The position numbers were made by a program, and so were the translations under genes. The notes beneath the pieces were generated by a model. That model saw nothing but the letters and a program-made list of their open reading frames with translations, was not told where the DNA came from and searched no databases. From Pyropia yezoensis (lineage: Eukaryota > Rhodophyta > Bangiophyceae > Bangiales > Bangiaceae), in contig CM020619.1 in NCBI GenBank assembly GCA_009829735.1, forward strand, positions 23,213,554 through 23,277,553: 64,000 nucleotides of DNA. Direction: 5' to 3'. Below are positions 44,657 to 55,608 of the stretch, piece by piece (position 1 is the first letter of the stretch; each line of letters starts with the position of its first letter).

Positions 44657-47423
44657 TTAGGAAGCACGCTTTTCTTGTTCTGCTGTGACGAAGCGAGTGC
44701 GCATCAAGCTCGGGATGACTTGGTCAAGCTCGTCGTAGCTGGTGACACATAAACCCGGCCGGTCCAGGAAGAACTGCACGTCCATCGCCGCTTTGGTCTC
44801 GTCGGCCAAGCGCTTGTTCGTGAAGAAAACATACACCACCTCGTTTCCGCCGCACTGCCACTCCTTGGTCAGAGTAGACACAATGCCATACCACTTCTCT
44901 ATGGCGGCCAGCGACACAGTGACTGCATTGTCGGTCTTCTTAGTCTGCGCAATCACGTAGACGTGACCGCTGTCTTTGCCGGCCAAGGGAATGGCACAGT
45001 AGATGTCGATCGCCATGGTGCCCGGACAGGTCAGGATAATACTTTCCCGTACGTCCACAGGCTCGATGTTGCCCCCCCCGTGAGCGCGACTCGCCTGCAA
45101 TTGGTACCGTTTGGTGAGCCGCGATGCCATATTGGTGAAGAGCTGGGAGCTTTGCACGTACACGTTACGCTCGCTGTCGGTCTCCAGGTCGAGCTTGAAG
45201 TCTGGAAGTAACGAAGCACCGCGTACGCCAGTGAAGATGTCGCGGATGGTCAGCGACGATGATCGCAGCCCCGGGCTCAACCTTGCTCGGAGGCAGTAAG
45301 CGAAAGCAAACTCGACATCCTTCCACGGGGAGGACAACAGACCGAAAAGGCTCGGCGGAAACACGTGCGCGACAGGCCATCGTCGCAGCTGCATAAGGGG
45401 CACGCGCGCGACAAAGCAGTTGTCGTCGACGAGGTCGACCTCAACCTCTCCCGACTGAACCGCGCTCGCCAGGGATCGGTAGGCGGCCGACAGGTTCTTG
45501 CCGCCGGACAGGACATCCCGCGGCACGCGTGTCTGCGAGAGCACGAAAAGTGCCAGCGCAATGGACGCCTTCGTCTTCCTCGAGGCGGGTACTCGACGGA
45601 GGACCTCATTCGTCACAACAGCCCAGTCAAGAACGATCGGCGAGACCGCACGCGTCCTCCTTACCAAACTCTTGATTGAGGTGCCCATGACAACAAGAAA
45701 TCGCGGGCGGAAGTCAACGTCTGACATGAAAATTCGCGCCTCTTGACCCCCGAGCAGCTGCACGACGTCCTTGCGGTGGATGCCGCTGTTGACCGCGCAG
45801 ATCACGTCGGCAACGAGAGCACCAGCGTCATCCTGGTTAAGTCGACCAGGGCGGAATGGGACTTCTGTCAGCTTGTCGGTGACCTTGAACTCAAGGCCCG
45901 TCACGGGGGTGCCGGATACGACTGGCAAGAAGCTCATGCGTGCACGCTTGGAGTTCTTAGGATCTCGGGCCCAGTTGTTCACGGCACTGAGCATCTCTTT
46001 GAAGCATTGCATCACCTGCGTCTTTCCGAACGTTGGAGGCATCAGCCCCGTCATGGCAGAGGCCTTCTTTCGTTTGGTCAACGCCTGGAGGTACACTTGG
46101 TACTCGTCCAGATGGACAACAAACAAAACGCCGACGAGGGGCGGCATCGAGGTAGACGAGGAGGCTCGGTCTACGACACCATCAGCAATGGCACTGAGAA
46201 CCTTAGCTGTCGAGAGGCCGTCCAGCGTACCACCGTTCAACTTCTGCACTTCGCTCATCGAAACGCCCAGGTACCGTGCAGCCAGGCGGACCGCCATGTT
46301 CTTGTCCATGCTGCTGCAGTCGATGTCGTTGTTCAGACCAAGCCCGTTGTTGAAATCGAGGAAGAGCCCTACGGCCACAGTCCGCGACCCGTCAGATGTG
46401 GTTAAGATGTCATGCAGAGCTCCTTCGGGCTGTTCCAGACGACGCAGGACTTCAAAACCCAGCCGCGTCTTGCCAGCCCCTGCAGGCCCTTCGGCGAGCA
46501 AGACGTCCGACTTGTCATCTCGGGGAACCAGTGCTGACGACGTTGACAGCTCGAGCTGCTTCATGGCCGCAGCATTGCCACGCAGCGCGAAAAGAGTTTC
46601 GGAAAACGTCGTTGCGTACTGTGAGATAACGGGTGGCGCACTGGCGCATCGCACCAGGTCCAGCACATCAACGGTCTGCAAAGAACATGCCAACAAAGGA
46701 AAAGAAGCAGGCAACTCAAACGGCCAGAAGCGAATGCGGACACACGGTCAGTTTCAAGAAACAAGAAGGATCAGTGGGGAGCTACGCGGCAAGCAACACA
46801 CTGACAAGACCGGCTTGATGGCGTCTGCCCGGTGTAGCACCACCAGAATATGGACATACCTTCGTCTGAGGTGAACCTAGGTCTTGCTTGGCCGCTTTGA
46901 GCCGAGCAAGCTTCTCGTACAGTAACGTCAGGCTCTTGGAATACCACTTCTTGTCGTCATCGATGCTTGCCTTATCACCCTTGGCGTCTTCCAAGTCATC
47001 CAGCAGGTCCGCTACGACCGAGGCACTCAGACCTGGCTGCTTCAGCTTTCGCTTGACGTTAGCCATTCGCTGCACAATCTGCTGTCGTTCATTCGATGCA
47101 GACTTGATCGCATGAGTCGTCGTGTGCACCTCCTCCTCTACCTCCGCCAGGTTCTGCGTCAAATCTCGTTCCAAGTCACTTGCACCCCGCTCCCCAGCAC
47201 TTGAACGAACACGGCACGACACCGGAGTGCGCAGTGGCACTAAGAGATCCCCAAGACAGCTTCCGAGGTCGACGCGCGGCCCATCACGTTCACGCCGGCC
47301 ACAAAGACGTGGCCCGAGGGTGGGCCTAAAAGTGGAAGGGAGGAGGCCAACAGCAGGCACAAAGGCCTCCAGCAACAAAGGACGAGTTGGCGGAGGCCGT
47401 GTGGAAGAAAAACGCGTTTCCAT
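44657..47423 (-). CDS. Crinkler/RHS-like P-loop ATPase with PD-(D/E)xK-type nuclease domain
   Basis: Exon 1 is 46860-47423 and exon 2 is 44657-46675 (minus). The 184-nt intron starts GTATGTCC and ends TTCTTTGCAG, phase 0, giving 860 residues. The start is ATG 47423 (GGCGATGGAA). Exon 1 encodes a coiled coil: ERDLTQNLAEVEEEVHTTTH, then LLYEKLARLKAAKQD. Exon 2 has Walker A (LLAEGPAGAGKTRLGFEVL, about 46467-46490), Walker B VLFVVHLDEYQVYLQ (about 46096-46120) and a sensor-like FLPVVSGTP. Near the end AIDIYCAIPLAG followed by VYVIAQTKKT gives the D...(E/Q)xK core of restriction-type nucleases. This NTPase-plus-nuclease order is that of Crinkler and trypanosome RHS proteins, which are nuclear or secreted and often multigene. 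No LFLAK-type or signal sequence is seen. Codon use is less GC-biased than in the neighbours, which hints at a different history. Confidence 0.75.
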
Positions 47424-47657
47424 CGCCCCCACGACGAGAAAGAATGCGGGTTGGAAGTAGCAGGCGAAGGGAGGGGCGAAGAGCAGGATGAGGGACTCGT
47501 CCCCACCCCCGACAGGATGGAAGACATGGACTGAGTGCGGAATGACTCGGCAGTAAGGCGAACCATGGGCGGCACCGGGGGGGAGGTGACAGATGCCCAA
47601 TCGACAGCGGCAGTGGCAGCGGCGGTAGAAGCCCACGCGTAACGTGGAAAACCCATC

Positions 47658-47696
47658 TGACACCAGTTTTTCACAAGTGACACCAGTTTTTTACAA
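47658..47696 (+). repeat. 20-nt tandem duplication
   Basis: The word tgacaccagttttt occurs at 47658 and 47678, followed by tcacaag and ttacaac. It lies upstream of the Crinkler-like gene. It could be a duplicated regulatory site. Confidence 0.8.
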
Positions 47697-48714
47697 CTTC
47701 CGCTTACATAGAAAACCCACAGTGTTCACATACGAGGATCCCTTCTGCGGCCGTTATCTACGAAAACCGCATTAACATGGCGTTCGGAAGTCGGCGGCTG
47801 CCGCAAGGCAACTCGTACTAAAATATGATCCAGTGCGAGGGGGTGCACCTGGGTTGCACCGTTGGGTGCGCCAGCTCACAGGCTCTTCAACGATATAAAG
47901 AAGAAAAAAATAGGAGCACAGGGGCGCGACTGTAGCCTCACGGGCGGAAAAGAGAGCGCTCTTGCAGAGGTCAAGTAGGTTCTAATTACCGCCCCGGAAC
48001 GCTCATCTGACTGATTGTTGGCCCGAAGCCGACTTCTTCCCAACGCATCCTCGGGCCCCGCTCGCCCCACCTGTGCCCCGCTGCCCTCTTCCTCCTCCTA
48101 TCCCGGGTTTGAGCACCTTGGCAGAGTCACCAGAAGAGCAGAACACGTCTGTGGGCCTGTCCCGGCCTACCAGTACCTCTCGATTTGCTGCAGTGGGCTT
48201 ACGGTGGCGCAAGCGCCTTCCCGCTTGCCCTCACCCTCCCCACCTTCCCCCCTTTAACCCCCCGGCAGTTCTGGACTGGATTTTGACGGGAGCCAGCGGG
48301 CACGCCCCACACCGCTGTACAACAATAGTCTACCCCACACTCTCCCCAGCCCGGCCACCCCCCCTCATGGACGCGTCGCTGTCAGCGAGGGGTGAGGGAG
48401 GTGCTATCATCAGGCTCATTGAAGTGGGAAAAGAGCATCTGTTCCCGCGTTCTTTCAGACGCAAAGCGCTACCCGTGCAGCAGGCGAGCATCTTTACCAG
48501 CCGCAAGTACCAGCGAGCTCTGTCGCTGTTGGGGGGCGGGGGGGGCGACGCGTTACCACCCCAGAGGAGGGGGGGATGCTTTTTGGAGCTCAGGGACTGT
48601 GATGCCGACATCACGATCGCGAAGGGGCCATGCTGCTTCAGCTCTCTTCGCTCTCATTGGTCGACGGACGTGAAGAGATGCTCCACGACTACAAATACAA
48701 TCAAGCCCGATACG

Positions 48715-48773
48715 ACCATACGTAACTATAGTCGGCTTGGGAGCGGGCGCGCCGGCTGGGCAAGCGGACGCAC
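48715..48773 (+). repeat. Dispersed repeat copy B
   Basis: This shares accatacgtaact, agtcggcttgggag and gcaagcgga with 39164-39219. The word cggcttgggag is repeated again at about 48773-48783, so this copy seems internally duplicated. Confidence 0.75.
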
Positions 48774-49249
48774 CGGCTTGGGAGCCGACTCGCCGGCTTC
48801 AAAAGCGCACTTCAACGCGGCGCCCTCTAGCTAGAGGTGGAGGCTGGGTGGAGGAGGGGGCTCGGGTGCCAGGCACATACGAGATTTAGGTTATGATTAG
48901 GGACGCTTTTGAATCTTGATGAGAGCGTACGGTGACTTATAAAAGTTTAAAATATTTGAATATTTCCTCCTCGACATGTATCTATCTGGCATGAGGTGAA
49001 GAGAGCGGCGTGTAGGACTGACGTTTTTGGACCTCCAGGAGGAGCATTATAGTGGAGACATACAATGATGGAGAAGGAGCTCGGGGCGTGGACTCGAGGC
49101 ATGAGCCCAATCCCAGCCACGCCCACCGCCACCCACCGCAACGCCCCCTGCCATACCCCCTCTCTATCCTCCTTGTCCCCCATCTGCTGGGCGTGCTGCC
49201 ATGCCGGCAGCCGCCCCGCCCCCATCCCTCCCCTCCCAAACGAATCTCT

Positions 49250-49738
49250 CTACGCCTCCCCCTCACCAACTGGCGCCGCGGCGCTTGCCGTCGAGCGCCC
49301 CTCGACGGTGGCCGTCACGTCCGCCTCAAAAAGTACGCTCCGCGCCCCGTCAATGCGCTCCTGCGGCACGCCATTGGCGGCCCCAAACTGGGCCATGGCG
49401 TCCAGCTTGGCCGCCCCCTCCGCCGCCACCACCCGCCGCGCAATCGCCCGCGGCGTGCGGCGGCGAGGCGTGTTGCTACGGGGCTCCCGCGTCGACGGCG
49501 CCTGGTATGAGACGCACGGCACGGAGAAGGCGCCCGAGACGGGACGACCAAACGGCGGCACATTGTCCGTCGCGGCAACGGTGCGCCCATTCTGGGTACC
49601 CGCGTACTCGGTCGGGGAATTTGCCGCCTGACGGTCCGCCCACACCTTGTCCACGTACGCGTGGTGGAGGAAGAAGGCGGGGTCATCCGTGACGGACCTT
49701 ACATCCGTGACGGACCTTACATCCGTGACGGACCTTAC
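49250..49738 (-). pseudogene. Tyrosinase fragment (CuB region and C-terminus)
   Basis: The frame reads SVTDDPAFFLHHAYVDKVWA, the CuB signature of tyrosinases (DPxFFLHHxxxDxxW) with its paired His. It then continues ADRQAANSPTEYAGTQNGRT and FSVPCVSYQAP to a stop at 49250. The CuA region and the first part of CuB are missing: upstream the frame runs into three copies of an 18-nt unit encoding DVRSVT and then about 800 nt of GGGGCGGCTGG-type repeats. Tyrosinases oxidise phenols using two copper ions and are expanded in Porphyra-type algae. This is either a truncated gene copy or the last exon of a gene whose earlier exons lie beyond the repeats; none was found up to 52 kb on this strand. Confidence 0.7.
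49684..49737 (-). repeat. 18-nt tandem repeat, three perfect copies
   Basis: catccgtgacggacctta is repeated at 49684, 49702 and 49720 with no mismatch. On the minus strand it encodes DVRSVT repeatedly, directly before the tyrosinase CuB motif. The unit preserves frame. Confidence 0.95.
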
Positions 49739-49739
49739 A

Positions 49740-50545
49740 TGCTGGGGCGGCTGGCTGGGGGGGGGGGAAGGGGCCGCTGTTGGCGCGGGCGGTAGCTGGC
49801 GTCGGCGGCTGGCCGGGGGGGGGGGGGGGGCGGCGGCTAGCGGGGGCGGCTTCCCCGGGGGGGGGGGGGGGCGGCTGCCCGCGGGGGGGGCGGCTGGCCT
49901 GCGGGGGGGGATGGCTGGGATGTGGGCGGGGTGGGGGCGGCCGGCTTGGGGCGAGGCGGATGGCTTGGGGCGGGGGGGCTGCCCGGGGTGGGGGGCGGCT
50001 GGGTGGGGGGGGTGCGGCTGGAAGGGGGGAGGGGCGGCTGGCGGGGGCCTGCGCCTGCCGACTGGGAGTCGCAGTGCTTTGCGGCGGGCAAGGCGTCTCG
50101 CGGAGGGGGAGGGCGGCTGACCGGGGGGGGAGGGCCGCTTGCAGGGCGCGGGGGGGGTGGCTGGCCGCGTCGGGGGGGGGGCGGCTGGCTCGGGGCGGTG
50201 CTTGCTTTCTGGGCGCGTGGGCGTCTTGCAGCGCGGGCGGCGGCTTGTCTCGGTGAGCAGCCGGCTGGCGGGGAGGGGGGGTGACCGGAGGAAGGGGGCG
50301 GGTCAGGGCTACTGCCGGGGGGGGAGGGCTGCGGGAGGGTGGGCGGCAGGCGGGGGGGGGGGGTTTGGCTGGTGAGGATGGGCCGGGCGGCTAGCGTGGG
50401 GGGCAGGCGGCCAGCATGGGGGGCCAGCGGGGACGGGTGCCTGGCCTGTGCGGTCGGACTGCTGGCGGCTGGCGGCTGGGGGGGGCGGCTGACAGGGGGC
50501 GGCGCGCGCTGGCTGAGGGTGGGGGCGCTTTGCGGCGGCTAAAGC
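49740..50545 (+). repeat. GGGGCGGCTGG-type degenerate repeat field
   Basis: About 800 nt made of variations on gggggcggctggc, ggctgg and G-runs of 7-13. It reads as Gly/Trp/Leu or Pro/Ala/Arg-rich nonsense in all frames. A similar field occupies 60880-62300. Confidence 0.8.
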
Positions 50546-50834
50546 GGCCAGCGGCGGTGGGTTGGGCGTCTCGTGGAGTGAGGAGGGGGCGCCATCTTAT
50601 GAACGGTGTTTGATGGCGGCGTCGGCGTGCGGCTTCCTCGGGCAGCTCTCGCAGATGACTCGAGGAGAACGACGCGAGAAGAGTGAAGGGGAGGGGAGGG
50701 GGGGGGGGTGCTTTTCGATGTAGAAATAGGTGAGGCTTTTTGAGCAGCAGGGGCGTGGGGTGTGTTTGCGTGGGTCGCGGCCGTCCCGCCGCCTGGCACA
50801 CGCTCTCTACTCCGCCGTGCTCCGAGGGCGTCAC

Positions 50835-50982
50835 CGGAGTTATACCGGGGAAGGTCATCACGGCGAGCCAGGCACAGCTGGCTCGCCTCGGCCGCGCGCT
50901 CCTCGAATCGGGGGTGGTGGTGATGACGGAGCGGCCCACGCAGCCGCTCAACGGCCGCGAAGTGCTGTCCTACGGCGCGTAG
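50835..50982 (+). CDS. Possible 3' exon of an unrecognised gene
   Basis: An open frame ending TAG at 50980-50982 encodes VTGVIPGKVITASQAQLARL and GRALLESGVVVMTERPTQPL, then NGREVLSYGA. It is free of low complexity and has the third-position GC bias of the real genes, unlike its surroundings. No convincing start or upstream exon is visible, though several AG acceptors precede it (for example near 50826). I do not recognise the product. It could be a terminal exon, a gene fragment or chance. Confidence 0.3.
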
Positions 50983-52629
50983 GTCGGGCAGGAATGACTT
51001 TTTGGAACAGCTTGGAGGAGAGGGGAAGGGGGATGGGTGAGAGGGGACGAAGGTGGGGAAGAGACAGAGGGAGTTCCCAGAGGGCTGGTTGTCAGGGGAG
51101 TACCAGCCGCTGCCGGGGTGTGCCTTGGTCGGTGGCTGTCTTAACTCATACGTACACATAGCTGCGGACGTGCCAACGCCTCTCGGAGGGGTGGCGGGAG
51201 AACGGGGGCCTCCCCGCATGCGTGATGCGGGGGGGCGACTGGGGTGCCTGTGGATGAAGAGCGCGAGAACGGAACAAATGGACATTGAGAGAGGGGGCGG
51301 GTGCGCGGGCGGACAGATGCGCGTAGCCCAGGTGGCAAGACGGTGACGGGAGGCGACTATTCGAAACCTACCTGAGGCCAACATGTCTTCCAAAAGTCGA
51401 TACTATATTATATTTCATGTTATTTTTCACGGTGGTCGAGGTCATGAGGTGAAAGTGTTATCCCAAGGATTCTATAATCTGATGCCCGACGACCTTGCTG
51501 CGGTGCGGGCCATCCGTTAACAAGCGCGGCCAGGATAGGTCGAGAGCTCAGCACCAGGTCCCCACGTTTACAGAGAGGTCAGATTCTATTGGCCGGATGA
51601 ATTGGGAATCTCGTTTGTCGGCTCTGTCCGTCCACTCTGCAACATGAAGATCGACCTGGACAGTGTACATATGCACAGTATCATGTCGCGATTATTATCC
51701 GTGGACGGTCTTTAAATTTGAACTCAGCTGGGAGCTAAGTACTGAAGTAGTCGACAATACTTTCCTGGCTTTTGCGCTGGCGTGACTGTCGACGGCTCTC
51801 GAATTCCCACCCAGCTGCTGCGCGGCGAGCCACCCGAATTTGATCTCTCCTGCCCGCTGCCCCGTCTCTGAAGTGCCCCTGTCCCTCTCGCATCCCCCCT
51901 CCGTCTCCCCCCCATCGCGGCCACCGTCCCGCACCTCCCCGCCGCCCGCCCCGTACGGCCGTGGTGTTGCCGCCTCCGCAAGGCGCCCCGGCCCGCAGCC
52001 GTCGGGCGCTTCCCCGCCCGCCGCTGCAGCGCCGCGTGGATGGGGGTTGGCTGGGCGACGCGGGGGTAGGCGGGGTGCCCCCCACGCCGCCTTCCCCCCC
52101 GTCCCGCTCTGCCGCCGCCGCCGCGGCACCCGCGGGGCTCGGCGGTCCAGCAGGCGGCCACGGCGACCGTGGGTGGCACTCGCGTCGCGGCACGCCGCCG
52201 CTGCTACTGCCGTGGCGGCCATGGCGATGGATGGCGCTCGCTGCCTGCGGGGCGCGCGCGCCCTTGCCCCTCCCTTTCTTGGCTGCTGCCCCTGCCCCCG
52301 CCCGGGTGGGGTGGTGGTGAGTTGGGGGGTGGCCCACCCGCCCGCGCGCTGCCGCTGCGTCTCCCCCCCACCCCGCACCCCCCCACTTCCCCCCGCCCCC
52401 CTCCCTTGCCCCTCCACCCCGCGTCTAGGCTGCTGGTTCAGCTCTCCTTGTCGACTGCAGCCGTAGGCCACTGTGGGATTGGGTGGCGGGAGAGGGGGCG
52501 GCTGACCTGAAGGCTCGCGGGCGTGTGTGTGATCGGCGTGTCACTGTTGAGGGGGTGCTTGGGGTGGACCACTCGTTCGGCGACGCGCGACTCGTGCGTC
52601 GGCGGCGGCGGCGGTAAGTCGCGGCTGAG
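50983..52629. other. Intergenic sequence upstream of the aspartic protease gene
   Basis: 51350-51780 is distinctly AT-richer (about atactatattatatttcatg at 51400) and includes a tgtacatatgcacagta word at 51663. 51850-52440 is GC-rich with frames on both strands that lack domains. C-runs at 52365-52410 lie about 220 nt before the protease start. Confidence 0.4.
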
Positions 52630-55146
52630 ATGGACGGGAGCTCGGCGGTGGGGCTGACCGGGGGGGTTGGTCCGACCCGGCTGGGGGGAGCGGCAGCACC
52701 TGCGAGTAGCTATGCTACCGGCAGCGGCAGTGGTGGTGGTGGTAGTAGTGGTGGTGTTGGTGGCGGCGTCCAGGGCGACAGTGGCGGCGGCGGCAGCGGT
52801 AGCGGCGGTTTTAGAGATGGCGCCGCCAGCGGCCATGGCAGCGGTGACGGAGACGGCAGTGGCGGCGGGCGCGGCGGCTGCGCGGGTGGCAGTGGCAACG
52901 GTGGCAGCGGTGATGGGGGCAGCCCCGGTCGCACCCTGCAGGGCGCGACCAGCTACGCGTACCTCCCGTTGCCGTCGCCCCTGCAGTTGCCCACGTCCGT
53001 GTCCAATGTGGCGTTGCCGGTGGCCAAGGCACACAGCGTGGCCGGCGGGGTGGAACCCCGCTTCTCCCTGCCCGCCCCTCCGCTGCTGGTGGTGCGGCCG
53101 CCGGGCGCGGCGGGCGGGCGGCCCCTGTTGGCGGCGCCCAGGCTGTCGGGCGTGGTCGAGCCGCCCCTCCTGGGCTCCCCCTGCATTTCCGTCGATGACG
53201 CGTCGTCAACGACGGGCCGGCTGGAAATGTCCCCGCGGACGTCCTTGTCGACGCCCATGGTCACGGCCCGCACTTCGCCGGTGCCGAGTCCAGCGCCGAC
53301 GGCCGCGGGCTCCGCGTCCCTCCTCTTCTTCCCTTCGACCACCTATGCCATGCAAAGACGAGCGCGTCAGCACCGGGCATGGGTGATCATGACGCTGTGC
53401 GCGGTCATGTCGATCATTGGGGGGCTCCTCTTCTTCACCTCGCTGATCTTACCTCTGTCGCCACCGGCGACGCCGCGGGGAGACGCTCAGGAGCAGGCCC
53501 TCACGCAGGCGGTGGCGTTGGGCATCAGATCTGACGACGTGGGCGCGTTGGACAAGGAGCTGCTCCAGTTTGATACCTCCTCCCTCGAGTTGGAAGCCCA
53601 CGTGCCCGCCTTCGTGCACCCCGTTGTGCCGCGACCAGTACCGACCATCCCGCTGGACCGCCCCGACGATGGGGTCCTGCAGTACGTGTCGGTGAAGCCA
53701 TCGGCAGAGGTCCTTCGCTCGTCTTGGAAGTCCCGGGTGGGCGCCAGCGGCGGGGAGAGCTTGGAAGAGTTTTCGTCGCGCGTCGCATCGCGGCCGCGCA
53801 GCGTCCTAACGCTCCAAATGAGCGCTTCCACCCCGCGGCCGCTGCTGCCGGGCAGCCGCAAGGGCGTGCCATACCGTGTGCGGGTCATTGACTCGAGCTC
53901 CCGCCTGCGCCGGGCGCTGCGCCGGACGTTGCTGGCGGCAGGCGCGGGGGGCGTCGCCGCCAGCGAGTGGTCGTCTGTCAGCCAGACTGTGGTAGACCTG
54001 CACGGCGGTATCGTTGGCGTTGGAGAGTACTACACCATTGTGCAGCTGGGCGGCAAAGCCATGCGGGTGCAGGTGGACACGGGGTCGGCCACCCTTGCGG
54101 TGCCGATGAAGGGCTGCAAGAGCTGTGTCAACCAAAAGCACGGCTACTCGGTGGCGGACAGCCCGTTTGCCAATGCCCGGGCAGTAGCTTGTGCGGACGC
54201 GGCATGCCTGGCGTCACGGTGCACATCCCGTTGCAAGACGTGCGGTTCCAATGGGGCGTGCTGTTCGACGGTGCGTCCAAAAGAGTGTGGCTTCTTCCTG
54301 CGCTACGCCGACGGGTCGGCGGCGAGCGGCAGCCTCATGTCGGATGAGCTGCAGTGGGGCAACCTCAGCACTCGCGTCACCTTTGGGGGAATCCTTAACA
54401 ACTCGCCCGACTTTGAGCGCTACGAGGTGGACGGCATCCTTGGCATGGCGTACAAGTCGCTTGCGTGCAACCCGACGTGCGTGGACCCGCCGTTTGACCT
54501 GCTCGTCGCGTCTGGCCTCGTCGATGATGTCTTTTCCATTTGCATGACGGCGCACGGAGGCAAACTGGTTCTGGGCGGCATGGACGATCGGCTCATCAAG
54601 TCGCCCATCCAGTGGGCGCCGCTCTTCCTCTCCGAGCCCGCCCGGTACTACCGGGTGCACCTGGGGGGCTCCCTGAAGATTGGGGACGAAGACGTGCCGC
54701 TGCCCAACTTTCGGCACGCCATTGTCGACACGGGCACGACGCTGATCGTCACGTCCAAGCGCACCTTCGACGCCATTCGCATGCACCTTCAGTCCCAGTA
54801 CTGCCTCGTCCCGGAGCTGTGTGCAGAGGACTCGTGGTTCCAGACGGGTACCTGCGTTGTGTTGAGTGACGAGGACCTCGCCAAGCTCCCCGACTTGACC
54901 TTTCGGATTAGCGGAACGGTGGAGCTGACGCTCCGCCCGCAAGACTACATGCTCGAGTACCGCCGCGGCTTCAAGTCGTACCGGTGCGTGGGGATCATGG
55001 GCATGGACGGCCTTGGCGGGATGGTCGTGCTGGGCAACACGCTCAACCAGCGGTACGTCGCCGTCTATGACCGAATGAACAGTCGAATTGGCTTTGGCGA
55101 GGCGCGCGCCAACTGTGGCATGCGAACGACCAAGGGATCGAGCTGA
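52630..55146 (+). CDS. Membrane-anchored pepsin-type (A1) aspartic protease
   Basis: An intact intronless frame of 838 residues from ATG 52630. The N-terminal 245 residues are Gly/Ser- then Pro-rich and carry no signal peptide. A single span (VIMTLCAVMSIIGGLLFFTS, about residues 253-280) makes it type II. The protease domain starts near residue 460 with GVGEYYTIVQLGGKAMRVQV. Catalytic motifs are DTGSATLAV (Asp483) and AIVDTGTTLIV (Asp700), with the flap region FFLRYADGSAASG and the C-terminal VVLGNTLNQRYVAVYDRMNS then RIGFGEA. Both Asp motifs are intact, so it is probably active. Many Cys (GCKSCVNQK, CTSRCKTCGSNGACC) indicate disulphides and an endomembrane or surface lumen, as in plant and algal A1 proteases. 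A G-run starts within 5 nt of the stop. Composition is less extreme than in its neighbours. Confidence 0.93.
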   Translation: MDGSSAVGLTGGVGPTRLGGAAAPASSYATGSGSGGGGSSGGVGGGVQGDSGGGGSGSGGFRDGAASGHGSGDGDGSGGGRGGCAGGSGNGGSGDGGSPGRTLQGATSYAYLPLPSPLQLPTSVSNVALPVAKAHSVAGGVEPRFSLPAPPLLVVRPPGAAGGRPLLAAPRLSGVVEPPLLGSPCISVDDASSTTGRLEMSPRTSLSTPMVTARTSPVPSPAPTAAGSASLLFFPSTTYAMQRRARQHRAWVIMTLCAVMSIIGGLLFFTSLILPLSPPATPRGDAQEQALTQAVALGIRSDDVGALDKELLQFDTSSLELEAHVPAFVHPVVPRPVPTIPLDRPDDGVLQYVSVKPSAEVLRSSWKSRVGASGGESLEEFSSRVASRPRSVLTLQMSASTPRPLLPGSRKGVPYRVRVIDSSSRLRRALRRTLLAAGAGGVAASEWSSVSQTVVDLHGGIVGVGEYYTIVQLGGKAMRVQVDTGSATLAVPMKGCKSCVNQKHGYSVADSPFANARAVACADAACLASRCTSRCKTCGSNGACCSTVRPKECGFFLRYADGSAASGSLMSDELQWGNLSTRVTFGGILNNSPDFERYEVDGILGMAYKSLACNPTCVDPPFDLLVASGLVDDVFSICMTAHGGKLVLGGMDDRLIKSPIQWAPLFLSEPARYYRVHLGGSLKIGDEDVPLPNFRHAIVDTGTTLIVTSKRTFDAIRMHLQSQYCLVPELCAEDSWFQTGTCVVLSDEDLAKLPDLTFRISGTVELTLRPQDYMLEYRRGFKSYRCVGIMGMDGLGGMVVLGNTLNQRYVAVYDRMNSRIGFGEARANCGMRTTKGSS

Positions 55147-55608
55147 CGAGGGGGGGGAGCGGCTGCCCCTGCCATGCCCCCCTACACCACTCTCTGGCGC
55201 TTGAACGCCGCCCCCCCCCTTCTCTCCTCGGCAGCCACGCACACTTCCTTTTCTGCACATATGTGCGACTCATTCTATTTTTTGCTCCGATCCTTCCCAA
55301 CAACCATTGCGTTTGGGTTTTTGGCGGCGAGGCAGCGCTTGCTATTGAGGGCATTGATGGCGCCCGCCCATTCCCCGTCGGGCAGGGCGCTGGACGGCCC
55401 TCCAGCAGTGTCGCACCATTCCCCGTCGGGCAGGGTCAGGGCGCTGGAGGGCCCTTCAGCAGTGTCGCACGCCTCCCCCCTACTGTACCTGCACGCCCCC
55501 CTGTAACAGCCACTCCCCCCCCCCCCCCCCCCCCCCCCCCCACCTTCCCTAGCGTATCAGCGCGCACAACTCGACCATCCACCCGCCCCCCCCCACCCCC
55601 CTCGGCCC
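55147..55608. other. Intergenic region between convergent genes
   Basis: It holds a G-run right after the protease stop and a ctactgtacctgc word near 55485. An imperfect tandem of a 55- to 60-nt unit (ccattccccgtcgggcaggg) lies at 55365-55465, followed by a C-run of about 24 at 55517-55541. No gene is seen. Confidence 0.55.

Larger units (their letters stand above)
47424..49249. other. Intergenic sequence, partly AT-rich, with repeats
   Basis: 47424-47660 continues the minus-strand open frame upstream of the chosen ATG, but without conserved-looking sequence. Two copies of tgacaccagttttt lie 20 nt apart at 47658 and 47678. 47690-48000 is AT-richer. A dispersed repeat copy lies at 48715-48773. 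48870-48980 is AT-rich, with tttaggttatgattagggac. No gene is supported. Confidence 0.45.

Noticed and set aside
48073-48834. 253-residue plus-strand frame
   Set aside because: Average composition without conserved-looking segments; it crosses a dispersed repeat copy, which argues against a gene.
51695-52471. 258-residue minus-strand and 208-residue plus-strand frames
   Set aside because: Both are Arg/Pro/Gly-rich overlaps of one GC-rich segment, with no way to favour either and no domain.
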